DNA of 64,000 bases from JAIQFF01 sp963725615. Lineage in GTDB: Bacteria > Acidobacteriota > Terriglobia > Terriglobales > Acidobacteriaceae. The translations under genes were made by a program, and so were the position numbers. Below, piece after piece: positions 12,130-20,764 of the stretch (position 1 is the stretch's first letter; each line of letters opens with the position of its first letter). The notes beneath the pieces are model-generated. The model ran no database searches. It was not told the origin of the DNA and saw nothing but the letters and a program-made list of their open reading frames with translations. The stretch is taken from NCBI GenBank assembly GCA_963725615.1, contig CAVRZO010000011.1, positions 1-64,000 of the forward strand. Reading direction: 5' to 3'.

Positions 12130-14148
12130 ATGACGGGCGAAGAAAACAGAACCATCACGCCCGCCTTCTTTCGCCGCGTGGTCATCGAGAACGTCCAGCC
12201 GCAAGTCGATTGTGGACGGTTTCCCATCAAGCGCACGATCGGTGATCGCGTGTTGGTCACCGCCGACATCTTTGCCGACGGGCACGACATTTTGTACGCC
12301 GTTTTGCGACACCGCCCCGCGTCTCAGCCCGATTGGGAAGAAGTTCCGATGGAAGCACAACCCAATGATCGGTGGCAGGCGGAGTTTACTGTCCCGGCGC
12401 AGGGCCGACATCTTTACACGCTGCAAGCCTGGGTCGACCACTTTCAATCCTGGAGCCGCGATTTGGAGAAGAAGTTCGCAGCGGCGCAAGATATATCAGT
12501 CGACATTTTGACCGGGGTCCAACTGATCAAAGCGGCCACCGCCCGTGCCACTGCAAAAGACAAAGCCCTGCTCACGACGGCGGCCGAAGAGGTAACGAAG
12601 CTGGCCGCAACTGACCTGCCCAAGGCTGTAGAGAAGTCGTCGAGCCCGGAACTGAAAACTCTGATGATCCGGAATGCAGATCGCCGCCGGGCAACTGCCT
12701 ACGGCAGGGAATTGGAGATTATCGTCGATCGCGAGAAAGCCCGCTTCAGTGCCTGGTATGAGATGTTCCCACGCTCTTCCTCGTCCCAAGCCGGACGCCC
12801 GGGAACTCTGCAAGATTGCACCAAGAGGCTGGGTTACGTTGCCGGTATGGGTTTCGACGTTCTTTACCTTCCTCCTATTCATCCCATCGGCCGGGTGAAT
12901 CGCAAGGGAAAGAACAACGAAGAAGATGTTTCACCTGACGACGTGGGCAGCCCCTGGGCGATTGGAGCCCAAGAGGGCGGTCACAAGACCATTGATCCAC
13001 AGTTGGGAACGCTCGACGATTTCAAGCAACTGGTGACGCGCGCAAAGCAATTGGGACTGGAAGTAGCGCTCGACCTGGCCTACCAGTGCGCACCTGACCA
13101 TCCCTACGCCAAGGAACACAAGGAGTGGTTCCGCATCCGCCCGGATGGCACGGTGCAGTATGCCGAGAACCCGCCCAAGAAGTACCAGGACATCTATCCC
13201 TTTGATTTCGAGACGGAAAAGAGCCAGGAACTGTGGGAAGAACTTCGCAGCGTGGTGCTCTACTGGATCGACCAGGGTGTCCGCATTTTTCGCGTCGACA
13301 ATCCTCACACCAAGCCGTTCGATTTCTGGGAGTGGCTGATCACCGACATCAAGGGCCGCTACCCTGACGTCCTGTTTCTCGCGGAAGCTTTCACGCGGCC
13401 GAAAGTGATGTACGAACTGGCCAAGCTTGGTTTCACCCAGTCCTACACCTACTTCGCCTGGAGAAACGCCAAACTTGAGCTCACCGAATATTTCAAGGAA
13501 ATCACGCAAACCGATGTCCGGCAATACTTTCGCGGGAATCTTTGGCCGAATACTCCCGATATCCTTACGGACTTCCTGCAAACAGGCGGACGCCCGGCTT
13601 TCATGATCCGGCTGGCGCTGGCCACTACTCTCGGCGCGAACTATGGAATCTACGGTCCTGCTTTCGAGCTGGGAGAAAACCGCGCGGTCCGTTCGGGAAG
13701 CGAAGAGTATCTCGACTCAGAGAAATACCAGGTCCGCACTTGGGACTTGGACAGTCCCACCAGCCTGGGTGAATTGATTACCAGAATTAACCGGATTCGG
13801 CGTGAAAACCCGGCGCTGCAGTCCGACTTGAACCTGAGCTTTCACCCGGTGGACAACGAGCAGATCATCGCGTACAGCAAGATGAGCGACGACCTGTTGA
13901 ATATTATCGTCGCAGTGGTGAACCTGGACCCGCAGCGCACTCAAGCCGGAATGGTTGATCTGCCCCTGGCTCTGTTCCACCTTGACCCGCTGCAGCCCTA
14001 CCAGATGCACGATTTGCTGACGGACGCGAAATACGTCTGGCGCGGCGCGCGCAATTATGTGGAACTGAATCCGCAGCGCTTGCCCGCCCACATCTTTTGC
14101 ATCCGACGGCGGGTGCGCACGGAAAATGGCGTCGATTATTTTGTTTAA
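12130..14148 (+). CDS. glgE: Alpha-1,4-glucan:maltose-1-phosphate maltosyltransferase (GlgE)
   Basis: GH13_3 enzyme that transfers maltosyl units from maltose-1-phosphate to growing alpha-1,4-glucan. The 672-residue protein has the N-terminal RVVIENVQPQVDCGRFPIKR segment, the QCAPDHPY and VQYAENPPKKYQDIYP motifs, the nucleophile Asp390 in FRVDNPHTK and acid Glu419 in LAEAF. The long N-terminal linker before the barrel is usual for GlgE. ATG at 12130 follows GGGAGG and matches the usual family start; a TTG overlapping the treZ stop (11914) would add 72 residues that look non-conserved. Its substrate would be made by the TreS and maltokinase encoded just downstream. Confidence 0.93.
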   Translation: MTGEENRTITPAFFRRVVIENVQPQVDCGRFPIKRTIGDRVLVTADIFADGHDILYAVLRHRPASQPDWEEVPMEAQPNDRWQAEFTVPAQGRHLYTLQAWVDHFQSWSRDLEKKFAAAQDISVDILTGVQLIKAATARATAKDKALLTTAAEEVTKLAATDLPKAVEKSSSPELKTLMIRNADRRRATAYGRELEIIVDREKARFSAWYEMFPRSSSSQAGRPGTLQDCTKRLGYVAGMGFDVLYLPPIHPIGRVNRKGKNNEEDVSPDDVGSPWAIGAQEGGHKTIDPQLGTLDDFKQLVTRAKQLGLEVALDLAYQCAPDHPYAKEHKEWFRIRPDGTVQYAENPPKKYQDIYPFDFETEKSQELWEELRSVVLYWIDQGVRIFRVDNPHTKPFDFWEWLITDIKGRYPDVLFLAEAFTRPKVMYELAKLGFTQSYTYFAWRNAKLELTEYFKEITQTDVRQYFRGNLWPNTPDILTDFLQTGGRPAFMIRLALATTLGANYGIYGPAFELGENRAVRSGSEEYLDSEKYQVRTWDLDSPTSLGELITRINRIRRENPALQSDLNLSFHPVDNEQIIAYSKMSDDLLNIIVAVVNLDPQRTQAGMVDLPLALFHLDPLQPYQMHDLLTDAKYVWRGARNYVELNPQRLPAHIFCIRRRVRTENGVDYFV

Positions 14149-14179
14149 GAAGTGATTGCAGGAGAGAAAAGCCTTGCCC

Positions 14180-15814
14180 ATGTCACAGGACCAGCTCTGG
14201 TACAAGGACGCCGTCATCTACCAGGTCCACGTGCGCACGTTTTTCGATACCAACGCCGACGGAATCGGCGATTTCCGAGGCCTGGCGCAAAAGCTCGACT
14301 ATCTTCAGGACTTAGGTGTCAATGCCGTCTGGCTGATGCCGTTCTTTCCTTCGCCTCTGCGCGACGACGGCTACGATATCGCAGATTATTTTTCGGTGCA
14401 TTCGAGCTACGGCAGTCTCGAAGACTTCAAGGCCTTTCTCCAGGCTGCCCACGAACGCGGGATACGGGTGATCGTGGAAATGGTTTTGAACCACACCTCC
14501 GATCAGCATCCCTGGTTTCAGGAGTCGCGCAAGTCGCGGGACAATCCCAAGCGCGATTGGTATGTATGGAGTGACACCGACACCAAGTATCAGGGCGTCC
14601 GCATCATTTTCGTGGACACGGAATTGTCAAACTGGGCCTGGGACCCGGTTTCGAAGGAATATTACTGGCACCGGTTCTTCAGTCATCAGCCTGATCTTAA
14701 CTACGATAATCCGGCCGTCCGCGAAGAGATGTGGAGGGTGATGAAGTTCTGGCTGGACCTGGGAGTCGACGGGTTCCGGCTGGATGCCGTGCCCTACCTG
14801 GTCGAGCGCGAAGGCACATCGTGCGAGAATCTGCCGGAGACCCACGCCGTCCTGAAGGAACTGCGCGCCAAAATGGACCAGTACTATCCCGGCAAGATGC
14901 TGCTGGCGGAGGCCAACCAGTGGCCGGCGGATTTGCGCGCCTACTTCGGCGAGGGCGACGAGTTTCACATGGCATTTCATTTCCCGCTCATGCCCAGAAT
15001 GTTCATGGGCCTGAAGCTGGAAGATCGCAAGCCCATCACCGAAATACTTAAACAGACGCCTCAGATTCCGGCATCGTGCCAGTGGTGCTTGTTCCTGCGC
15101 AACCATGACGAACTGACCCTCGAAATGGTCACTGACATGGAGCGCGACTACATGTATGACACGTATGCGCGTGATAAACACATGCGCATCAATGTCGGCA
15201 TTCGCCGTCGCCTGGCGCCCCTGCTGGACAACGATCGCCGGCGCATCGAGCTGATGAATGGAATGCTCATGTCGCTTCCCGGCACTCCCATCATTTATTA
15301 CGGCGATGAAATCGGCATGGGCGATAACGTCTATCTCGGCGATCGCAATGGTGTGCGGACGCCCATGCAGTGGCAAGGTGGCTGGAACGCTGGATTTTCT
15401 GGCGCCGACCCCGAGAGTCTTTATTCACCACTTGTGCTCAATCCGGTTTATGGCTACCAGGCGGTGAACGTCGAATCGCAAAAGCGCTTTGATCACTCGC
15501 TGCTTTGCTGGATGAAGCGCATTATCAAGGTGCGCAAGGCCAATCCCGTGCTGGGCCGGGGCTCAATCGAGTTTCTTTATCCCGCGAACCATAGAATTCT
15601 GGCTTACGTGCGGCAACTGGACAAAGAGTCCATCCTGGTCGTAAACAATCTTTCCAGCACCGCCCAGGCGGTGGAACTTGATCTGCGCGCCTTCAAAGGG
15701 AATATCCTGATCGAGATGTTCGGACGAAACATTTTTCCACGAGTAGGAGACTTGCCCTATCTTCTGACTCTGGGTCCATACCAGTTTTATTGGTTTCGTC
15801 TGCGCAAGATCTGA
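14180..15814 (+). CDS. treS: Trehalose synthase / maltose alpha-D-glucosyltransferase (TreS)
   Basis: GH13_16 enzyme interconverting trehalose and maltose; in GlgE pathways it supplies maltose to maltokinase. The protein is 544 residues with LWYKDAVIYQVHVRTFFD at the N-terminus, Asp202 in FRLDAVPYL, Glu244 in LLAEANQWP, and Asp310 in LRNHDELTLE. ATG 14180 was chosen because homologues begin close to QLWYKDAVIYQ; TTG 14156 is also open. Unlike many bacterial forms it has no fused maltokinase domain. The kinase is a separate gene three positions downstream, and all are on one strand with short gaps. Confidence 0.93.
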   Translation: MSQDQLWYKDAVIYQVHVRTFFDTNADGIGDFRGLAQKLDYLQDLGVNAVWLMPFFPSPLRDDGYDIADYFSVHSSYGSLEDFKAFLQAAHERGIRVIVEMVLNHTSDQHPWFQESRKSRDNPKRDWYVWSDTDTKYQGVRIIFVDTELSNWAWDPVSKEYYWHRFFSHQPDLNYDNPAVREEMWRVMKFWLDLGVDGFRLDAVPYLVEREGTSCENLPETHAVLKELRAKMDQYYPGKMLLAEANQWPADLRAYFGEGDEFHMAFHFPLMPRMFMGLKLEDRKPITEILKQTPQIPASCQWCLFLRNHDELTLEMVTDMERDYMYDTYARDKHMRINVGIRRRLAPLLDNDRRRIELMNGMLMSLPGTPIIYYGDEIGMGDNVYLGDRNGVRTPMQWQGGWNAGFSGADPESLYSPLVLNPVYGYQAVNVESQKRFDHSLLCWMKRIIKVRKANPVLGRGSIEFLYPANHRILAYVRQLDKESILVVNNLSSTAQAVELDLRAFKGNILIEMFGRNIFPRVGDLPYLLTLGPYQFYWFRLRKI

Positions 15815-15833
15815 ACTCTAACGGAGGCAGGAT

Positions 15834-17103
15834 TTGGCCGAGGAAAGCATTCTTACGGATGAGTTTCTTCGCCAGCTGATCGACGTGGGTGAAGCGGACG
15901 TTCTTGTAGGTGTGCCCACCTACAACAATGCCGCCACCGTCGGTCAGGTGGTGCAGACCATTCGTGCCGGCCTGCTCAAATATTTTCCCCGGGAGCGCGC
16001 GGTCATCGTGAATGCCGATGGGGGCTCGCGAGATCAAACCCCTGAACTGGTCCGGGGCGCTTCGATCAACGACCTGCAGCATTCCACCGACCTGAACGCC
16101 CTGCGCACGCTGCACAGCATCAGCGCGGAGTATGCGGGAGGCCCGGCGACGGGCACGGCGCTGCGCACCATTTTGGCCTCGGCGGAACTCCTGCGCGTCT
16201 CCGCTTGCGCCGTGGTTTCGCCCGAATCCACCACCATCGAGCCCGAGTGGATCGAGCGGCTCCTGCGTCCGGTCTATCAGGGCAATTTTGATTTTGTCAC
16301 GCCACTCTACCGCCGCCACAAATTTGACGGATTGCTGATGCGCAACCTGGTTTATCCCATGACGCGCGCCTTCTACGGCAAGCAGGTCCGCGAGCCATAC
16401 GCGTCGGAATTTTCGTTTTCTGGACCGCTGGCCAGCCATTTTCTCGGGCAGGAAATCTGGACTCAAGAAGTGGGGCACACCGGCACCGAAATTGCGCTGA
16501 CAATTTCTGCGATCACCGGGGGCTTCCGGCTGGCGCAATCTTTTCTTGGCGTCAAACCTCACGTGGACGCCCGCGCCGCCGACCTGGTCGCAGCCATGCG
16601 CCAGACCGTGGGCGCGCTGTTCTGGTCGCTCGAACCCAACTTTTCACTCTGGAGCGCGAAAACCGATTCGCAGCCCATCCCCACTCTGGGCTCAGGGCAA
16701 GAGGTAACGCTGGAGCCGCTGCGGATAAACCGCAAACGTCTTTTCGGCATGTTCCGCTCCGGCGTCGGCCGAACTGGAGCCCGTACTCAAGTCGATTCTC
16801 TCGCCGCCCACGCTCACTGAGCTGCAACGAATCTCCGCGCTCGACGAAGATGATTTTCTTTTTGAAGATGAGCTCTGGGCCCGCACCGTTTATGAGTTTG
16901 CCGCTTCGTACCACAAGGCCGTCATCAGCCGGGACCACATCGTACAGGCTCTGGCGCCTCTCTATCGCGGCAGGGCATTCACGTTTCTGGTGGAAAACCG
17001 CGAAGCTTCGGGAGAACAGGTGGAGCAGAACGTGGAAGACTTTTGCATGACGTGTGAACGATTGAAGCCGTCCCTGGTGGAACTGTGGAACGGAAGGAAG
17101 TGA
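15834..17103 (+). CDS. GT-A glycosyltransferase (glucosyl/mannosylglycerate-synthase-like), frameshifted
   Basis: Nucleotide-sugar-dependent transferase with an N-terminal Rossmann-like GT-A domain (VLVGVPTYNNAATVGQVV), a metal-binding-like NADGGSRDQT and EFSFSGPLASHF. It starts at TTG 15834 behind a strong GGAGG. The first frame stops at 16818, but coding continues in another frame (LKSILSPPTLTELQRI through ERLKPSLVELWNGRK) to TGA at 17103. One surplus C in CC at 16769-16770 explains the break; removing it gives about 422 residues reading GVGELEPVLK. It resembles enzymes making glucosylglycerate or mannosylglycerate, which would suit an osmolyte cluster, but the acceptor is not shown by sequence. 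Confidence 0.7.
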
Positions 17104-17110
17104 GGTCACC

Positions 17111-17821
17111 ATGCGGGAAATAATTGTCCATGAATTGACCCAGGCCACGCAGGAACTGGTGCGCGAATTTGCGCGCTTCCTGCCGCGCCTGCTGGTGATG
17201 CTGATCGTGGTGCTCGTTGGCTGGGTGATCGCATACCTGGTCAAATCGATCCTGCGCAGTTTTTTACGTCTGATCAAGTTCGACAAACTTTCCGAGGGTG
17301 CCGGAGCTACCCAGTTGCTCAGCAAGGCCGCGCTGCCGTCCTCCACGGAACTGGTCAGCCGCTTCGCCTTTTGGACCGCCTGGCTGGGTTTCATTCTCGT
17401 GGGAGTGAGCGCGCTTGGCATCCTGGGCATGCAGGAATATGTGACGCGGTTCTTCGTTTTCCTGCCGCGCCTGCTGGTGGCGCTGATCTTCCTCTTCATC
17501 GGATTGCTGGCGGCCAGTTTTTTCTCTCGCGCCGCTCTGCTCTGGGCGGTCAACACTGACATGCCCTCGCCGCGGCTATTGAGTTCCGCCGCCCGCGTTC
17601 TCATCACCGTCTTCACGGCATCAGCGGTCTTTGAAGAACTCGGCCTTGCCGACTCCACCATGCTGCTGGCCTTTGCCATTGTGCTGGGAGCGGTGATGCT
17701 GGGCCTGGCCATTGCATTTGGCCTTGGCGGCAAGGATCTGGCCAGAAGATTTCTGGAAGCTCGCTTCGCCCCGGAAAAGAAGGAAGGACAAGAGCGGGAG
17801 GACGAGCTTTCGCCGCTGTAG
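17111..17821 (+). CDS. MscS-like small-conductance channel / conserved TM-helix protein
   Basis: A 236-residue integral membrane protein with about four hydrophobic helices: roughly residues 25-50, 85-110, 115-140 and 175-200. It contains two copies of a LPRLLV-hydrophobic segment (LPRLLVMLIVVLVGW and LPRLLVALIFLFIGL), typical of the conserved TM helix family related to mechanosensitive channels. The pore-like helix GAVMLGLAIAFGLGGKDLA is Gly/Ala-rich, as in MscS TM3. The soluble beta and C-terminal domains of full MscS are missing, so gating by membrane tension is not certain. It lies 7 bp after the glycosyltransferase gene and probably belongs to its operon. Confidence 0.7.
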   Translation: MREIIVHELTQATQELVREFARFLPRLLVMLIVVLVGWVIAYLVKSILRSFLRLIKFDKLSEGAGATQLLSKAALPSSTELVSRFAFWTAWLGFILVGVSALGILGMQEYVTRFFVFLPRLLVALIFLFIGLLAASFFSRAALLWAVNTDMPSPRLLSSAARVLITVFTASAVFEELGLADSTMLLAFAIVLGAVMLGLAIAFGLGGKDLARRFLEARFAPEKKEGQEREDELSPL

Positions 17822-17837
17822 AGGGACAGTGGACGAA

Positions 17838-17915
17838 ATGTAGGCGCGAGCGTCCGCGCTCGTGCGGAGACTCCAGTGGCGCTGCAGCACGAGCGTGGAC
17901 GCTAGCGCCTACATT
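17838..17915. repeat. 26-bp inverted repeat upstream of maltokinase
   Basis: TGTAGGCGCGAGCGTCCGCG... is repeated in inverse orientation (CGTGGACGCTAGCGCCTACA) with about two mismatches over 26 bp, around a loop of about 23 bases. It fills the whole gap between the MscS-like gene and maltokinase and could hinder or process the mRNA between them. Confidence 0.65.
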
Positions 17916-17933
17916 TATCTGCCGAGCATCGCC

Positions 17934-19556
17934 ATGTCAACCAGTTCATCTCCGGAAGACCTGTTCCTCGCGGCTCTGAAGGGAAGTCTTCCCCTTGCTC
18001 TGCCACAATTCTTGGTCAAGCAACGCTGGTTCGGCGGCAAGGCCCGGATGATTGTGTCTGTCGAAGTCTCCGACATCATTCCTTTCCATTCCGGCAGCCT
18101 CCGATCCTATTTCATTCTTGCCCACATCAACTACACCAGCGGGCCAGTGGAGACGTACGACATCCCGCTGGTGCCGGTTCTGGACGGGCCCGCACGGCTC
18201 AGTAGCTCCTCTTTGCTGAGAATTCAGCCGGAAGACTTTCCTGGAGTGATCGTCCTCAAGGACGCTTTGATGGACGAGAACTTTCTCGCCCATCTGCTCG
18301 ATGCAATCGCAAACGGGGTCTCGCTGCGGGGAGCAAGGGGCCAAGTTCGGGCAGTTTCGACGCCTGTGCTCCAGTCTCTCTGGCAACCATCGCAAGGCCC
18401 GCTCACGCCATCTGTAATGAAGACGGAGCAAAGCAACAGCTCGGTGGTCTATGAAAAATGCCTGGTGCTGAAAATATTTCGACGGTTGGAGGAAGGTCTG
18501 AACCCCGATTTGGAGATCGGCGCTTTTCTGACCGGCAAAACATCGTTTCGCAATGTGCCTCCACTCGCGGGATATCTCGAATATCTGAGTGAAGGGGGAA
18601 CCCGCACTGCGCTGGGCATGCTGCAGGGCTACGTCGCAAATCAGGGCGACGCCTGGCAGTTCACCCTGAAAGTTCTCGCGGAATACTACGAAAGGGCGCC
18701 ACAGTTGGGCGTTCCGCTGAGCGAAGTGCCTCACGCGCCGCTTCTCAAGCTATGCGCCCTCGCGATACCGGATGAGGCGAGGCGGCGAATCGGTCCGTAT
18801 CTCGATTCAGCCGAGCTGCTTGGCCGGCGGACTGCTGAGCTTCACCTGGCCCTGGCGTCTCATCCGGAAGACGCTGATTTCGCGCCGCAGCTATTCTCCG
18901 AAGTGGACCTCCAAGCTTTCGCGAACTCTGCTGTCCAGCTCATGACCGCCAACTTTGTCATGCTCCGCCGCCTCAAGGATGGAATGCCGGACCACTCTCG
19001 CCAGGCAGCGGACAGCGTACTCAAACTTGAAGAAATTGCCCGCCGCCGCTTTCAACTCCTCACCGGGCGGAAGATTTCGGCCGTGGTTACCCGCACCCAC
19101 GGCGACTATCATCTCGGACAGGTTCTCTTCACTGGCAGAGACTTCGTCATCATCGATTTCGAAGGCGAGCCCGCGCGCCCTCTGGAAGAACGACGGAAGA
19201 AGCGGTCACCGCTTCAGGATGTTGCCGGCATGCTGCGCTCGTTCCACTACGCCGCCTATGCCCCGCTGCTCCAGCAGCAAAGTGGTGCGAGTTTGACGCA
19301 GGAACAGCTTCAAGTCCTGGGACAGTACGCCCAATACTGGCAAAAATGGGTGTCGGCAACTTTTCTGAAAACGTATCTCGATGTGTCCGGAAATTCGAAC
19401 TTCATTCCCCAGGACAGGGAAGAGTTGGCACTGCTGTTGGACCTATACCTGCTGGACAAAGCTGTGTACGAACTCGGATATGAACTGAACAATCGGCCGT
19501 CGTGGGTCAGGATTCCGTTAGATGGCATCTCGCAGTTGCTTCAGGATTCCATCTAG
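17934..19556 (+). CDS. Maltokinase (Pep2/Mak type)
   Basis: ATP-dependent kinase converting maltose to maltose-1-phosphate, the donor for GlgE. The 540-residue protein shows the N-terminal cap (LPQFLVKQRWFGGKAR), SVVYEKCLVLKIFRRL as the nucleotide-binding lobe, HGDYHLGQVL near residue 389 as the catalytic loop, and VIIDFEGEP near 406 as the metal-binding DFE. ATG 17934 was chosen because upstream in-frame codons lie inside the inverted repeat and the family starts close to here. With TreS and GlgE the maltose-1-phosphate route to glucan is complete in this cluster. It faces the glucokinase gene. Confidence 0.88.
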   Translation: MSTSSSPEDLFLAALKGSLPLALPQFLVKQRWFGGKARMIVSVEVSDIIPFHSGSLRSYFILAHINYTSGPVETYDIPLVPVLDGPARLSSSSLLRIQPEDFPGVIVLKDALMDENFLAHLLDAIANGVSLRGARGQVRAVSTPVLQSLWQPSQGPLTPSVMKTEQSNSSVVYEKCLVLKIFRRLEEGLNPDLEIGAFLTGKTSFRNVPPLAGYLEYLSEGGTRTALGMLQGYVANQGDAWQFTLKVLAEYYERAPQLGVPLSEVPHAPLLKLCALAIPDEARRRIGPYLDSAELLGRRTAELHLALASHPEDADFAPQLFSEVDLQAFANSAVQLMTANFVMLRRLKDGMPDHSRQAADSVLKLEEIARRRFQLLTGRKISAVVTRTHGDYHLGQVLFTGRDFVIIDFEGEPARPLEERRKKRSPLQDVAGMLRSFHYAAYAPLLQQQSGASLTQEQLQVLGQYAQYWQKWVSATFLKTYLDVSGNSNFIPQDREELALLLDLYLLDKAVYELGYELNNRPSWVRIPLDGISQLLQDSI

Positions 19557-19562
19557 TTTCGA

Positions 19563-19720
19563 GGGTGCCCCGTCCAAGCTTCGCTTGGGCGGGGATTTCG
19601 TTGCGGGGGACGCGGTTCCGCAGTTCATGGAATCTCCGCCCCTTCGCACGGCACTCCCCACGGAATTCTTTGACGGAGAGACGAAAAACCCCGCACAAGC
19701 GGAGCTTGGACGGGGCACCC
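19563..19720. repeat. Large inverted repeat between convergent maltokinase and glucokinase genes
   Basis: Arms of about 38 bases (19563-19600 and 19682-19720) start with GGGTGCCCCGTCCAAGC and end with CGAAAAACCCC-type sequence on the facing arm. Each arm also contains an inner hairpin (CCAAGC, loop, GCTTGG). It sits between two genes running towards each other and may terminate both. Confidence 0.65.
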
Positions 19721-19753
19721 TTGAGTGTATATCCAGGACTGCAAAATCTTAAC

Positions 19754-20764
19754 TTACGCCGGTCCGCTTTTCCCCTTACCAAACGCCTTTTGGATGAGCG
19801 TGTAGCGCGCGGCGCCCATGATCCCGCAATCATCATTCAGCACGACTTTCACCGGCATTTCTTCCAGCAGGCCTCGCATGCGCCCCTTGCTGAGGAGTGC
19901 TTCCATGAATGCCGGGTCCTGCATCCTGGACAGATTTTTGGCGGCAATGATGCCGCAAATGAAAATTCCACCCGTGGCCATGAAAGTCAGAGCACAGTCA
20001 CCAGTCTTGGCCCCATATAGGCTCACAAAAATAGAGAGAGTCTGCTCACAAATGGGGGCTTTCTTTTCCTGGGCGACCTGCGATATCAGAGCCGGAGCGT
20101 CATGCGCTTTGTTCATCTGTTCTTTCAGCCACGACGGCTCCTCGGCTTTCTTGGTGTCACGAAGAAACTCATAGATGTTCTTGATCCCGGGCCCGGAAAG
20201 AAGTCGCTCCGTGCTGACGTGGCCGTGCTTTTTCAGGATATAGCGGAACAGTTCGACTTCCAGGTCGTTCCGGGGCGCGAAATCCGTGTGCCCGCCTTCG
20301 CAGGCAAAAGGATGATGCCGAAAGCCGTCCCAATAGAGGCCGGCTACACCCAGGCCGGTTCGGGCTGCAATGACGGCGCGATTTCCCTCCGCGTCATCCG
20401 ATCCTGCCTGCAGCGTGACCAGATCTTTCGATTCGAGCGCATCCACCCCGTAGGCATAGGCCTCGAGATCATTGATCAGGCCCACTGAATCGAGCTTGAG
20501 TTGCTTCGCCAGTTCGCGCGAATCAATGGTCCAGGGAAGATTTGAAATCTTGCTACGTCCGCCGCGCACCGGGCCGGCCACGCCGAAGCACGCGCTGTGT
20601 ACCGGAATGCCTTCCGTCTTGACGAACTCTGCAACAATTTCCGACAGGCCACCACGCTCCTGGCTGGGGTAGGTCTTTCCGACGACGGTTTGCAGCTTGC
20701 TGCCTTCGGTGTTGAAGGCGGCGAGTCGAGTGCGGGTTCCGCCAATGTCGCCTGCGAGAATCAT
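19754..20764 (-). CDS. glk: Glucokinase (ROK-independent Glk family)
   Basis: Cytoplasmic ATP-dependent phosphorylation of glucose to glucose-6-phosphate. The 336-residue protein has the phosphate-binding LAGDIGGTRTRLAAF at the N-terminus, LPWTIDSREL, the catalytic Asp in LINDLEAYAYG, and EGGHTDFAPRN, all typical of the bacterial Glk family. ATG at 20764 overlaps the zwf TGA by 4 bp (ATGA), so translation is coupled. A GTG 18 bp upstream is open but lies in the zwf coding end, and GGAGG sits between. It feeds zwf and can re-use glucose freed by the neighbouring hydrolases. Confidence 0.9.
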   Translation of the reverse strand: MILAGDIGGTRTRLAAFNTEGSKLQTVVGKTYPSQERGGLSEIVAEFVKTEGIPVHSACFGVAGPVRGGRSKISNLPWTIDSRELAKQLKLDSVGLINDLEAYAYGVDALESKDLVTLQAGSDDAEGNRAVIAARTGLGVAGLYWDGFRHHPFACEGGHTDFAPRNDLEVELFRYILKKHGHVSTERLLSGPGIKNIYEFLRDTKKAEEPSWLKEQMNKAHDAPALISQVAQEKKAPICEQTLSIFVSLYGAKTGDCALTFMATGGIFICGIIAAKNLSRMQDPAFMEALLSKGRMRGLLEEMPVKVVLNDDCGIMGAARYTLIQKAFGKGKSGPA

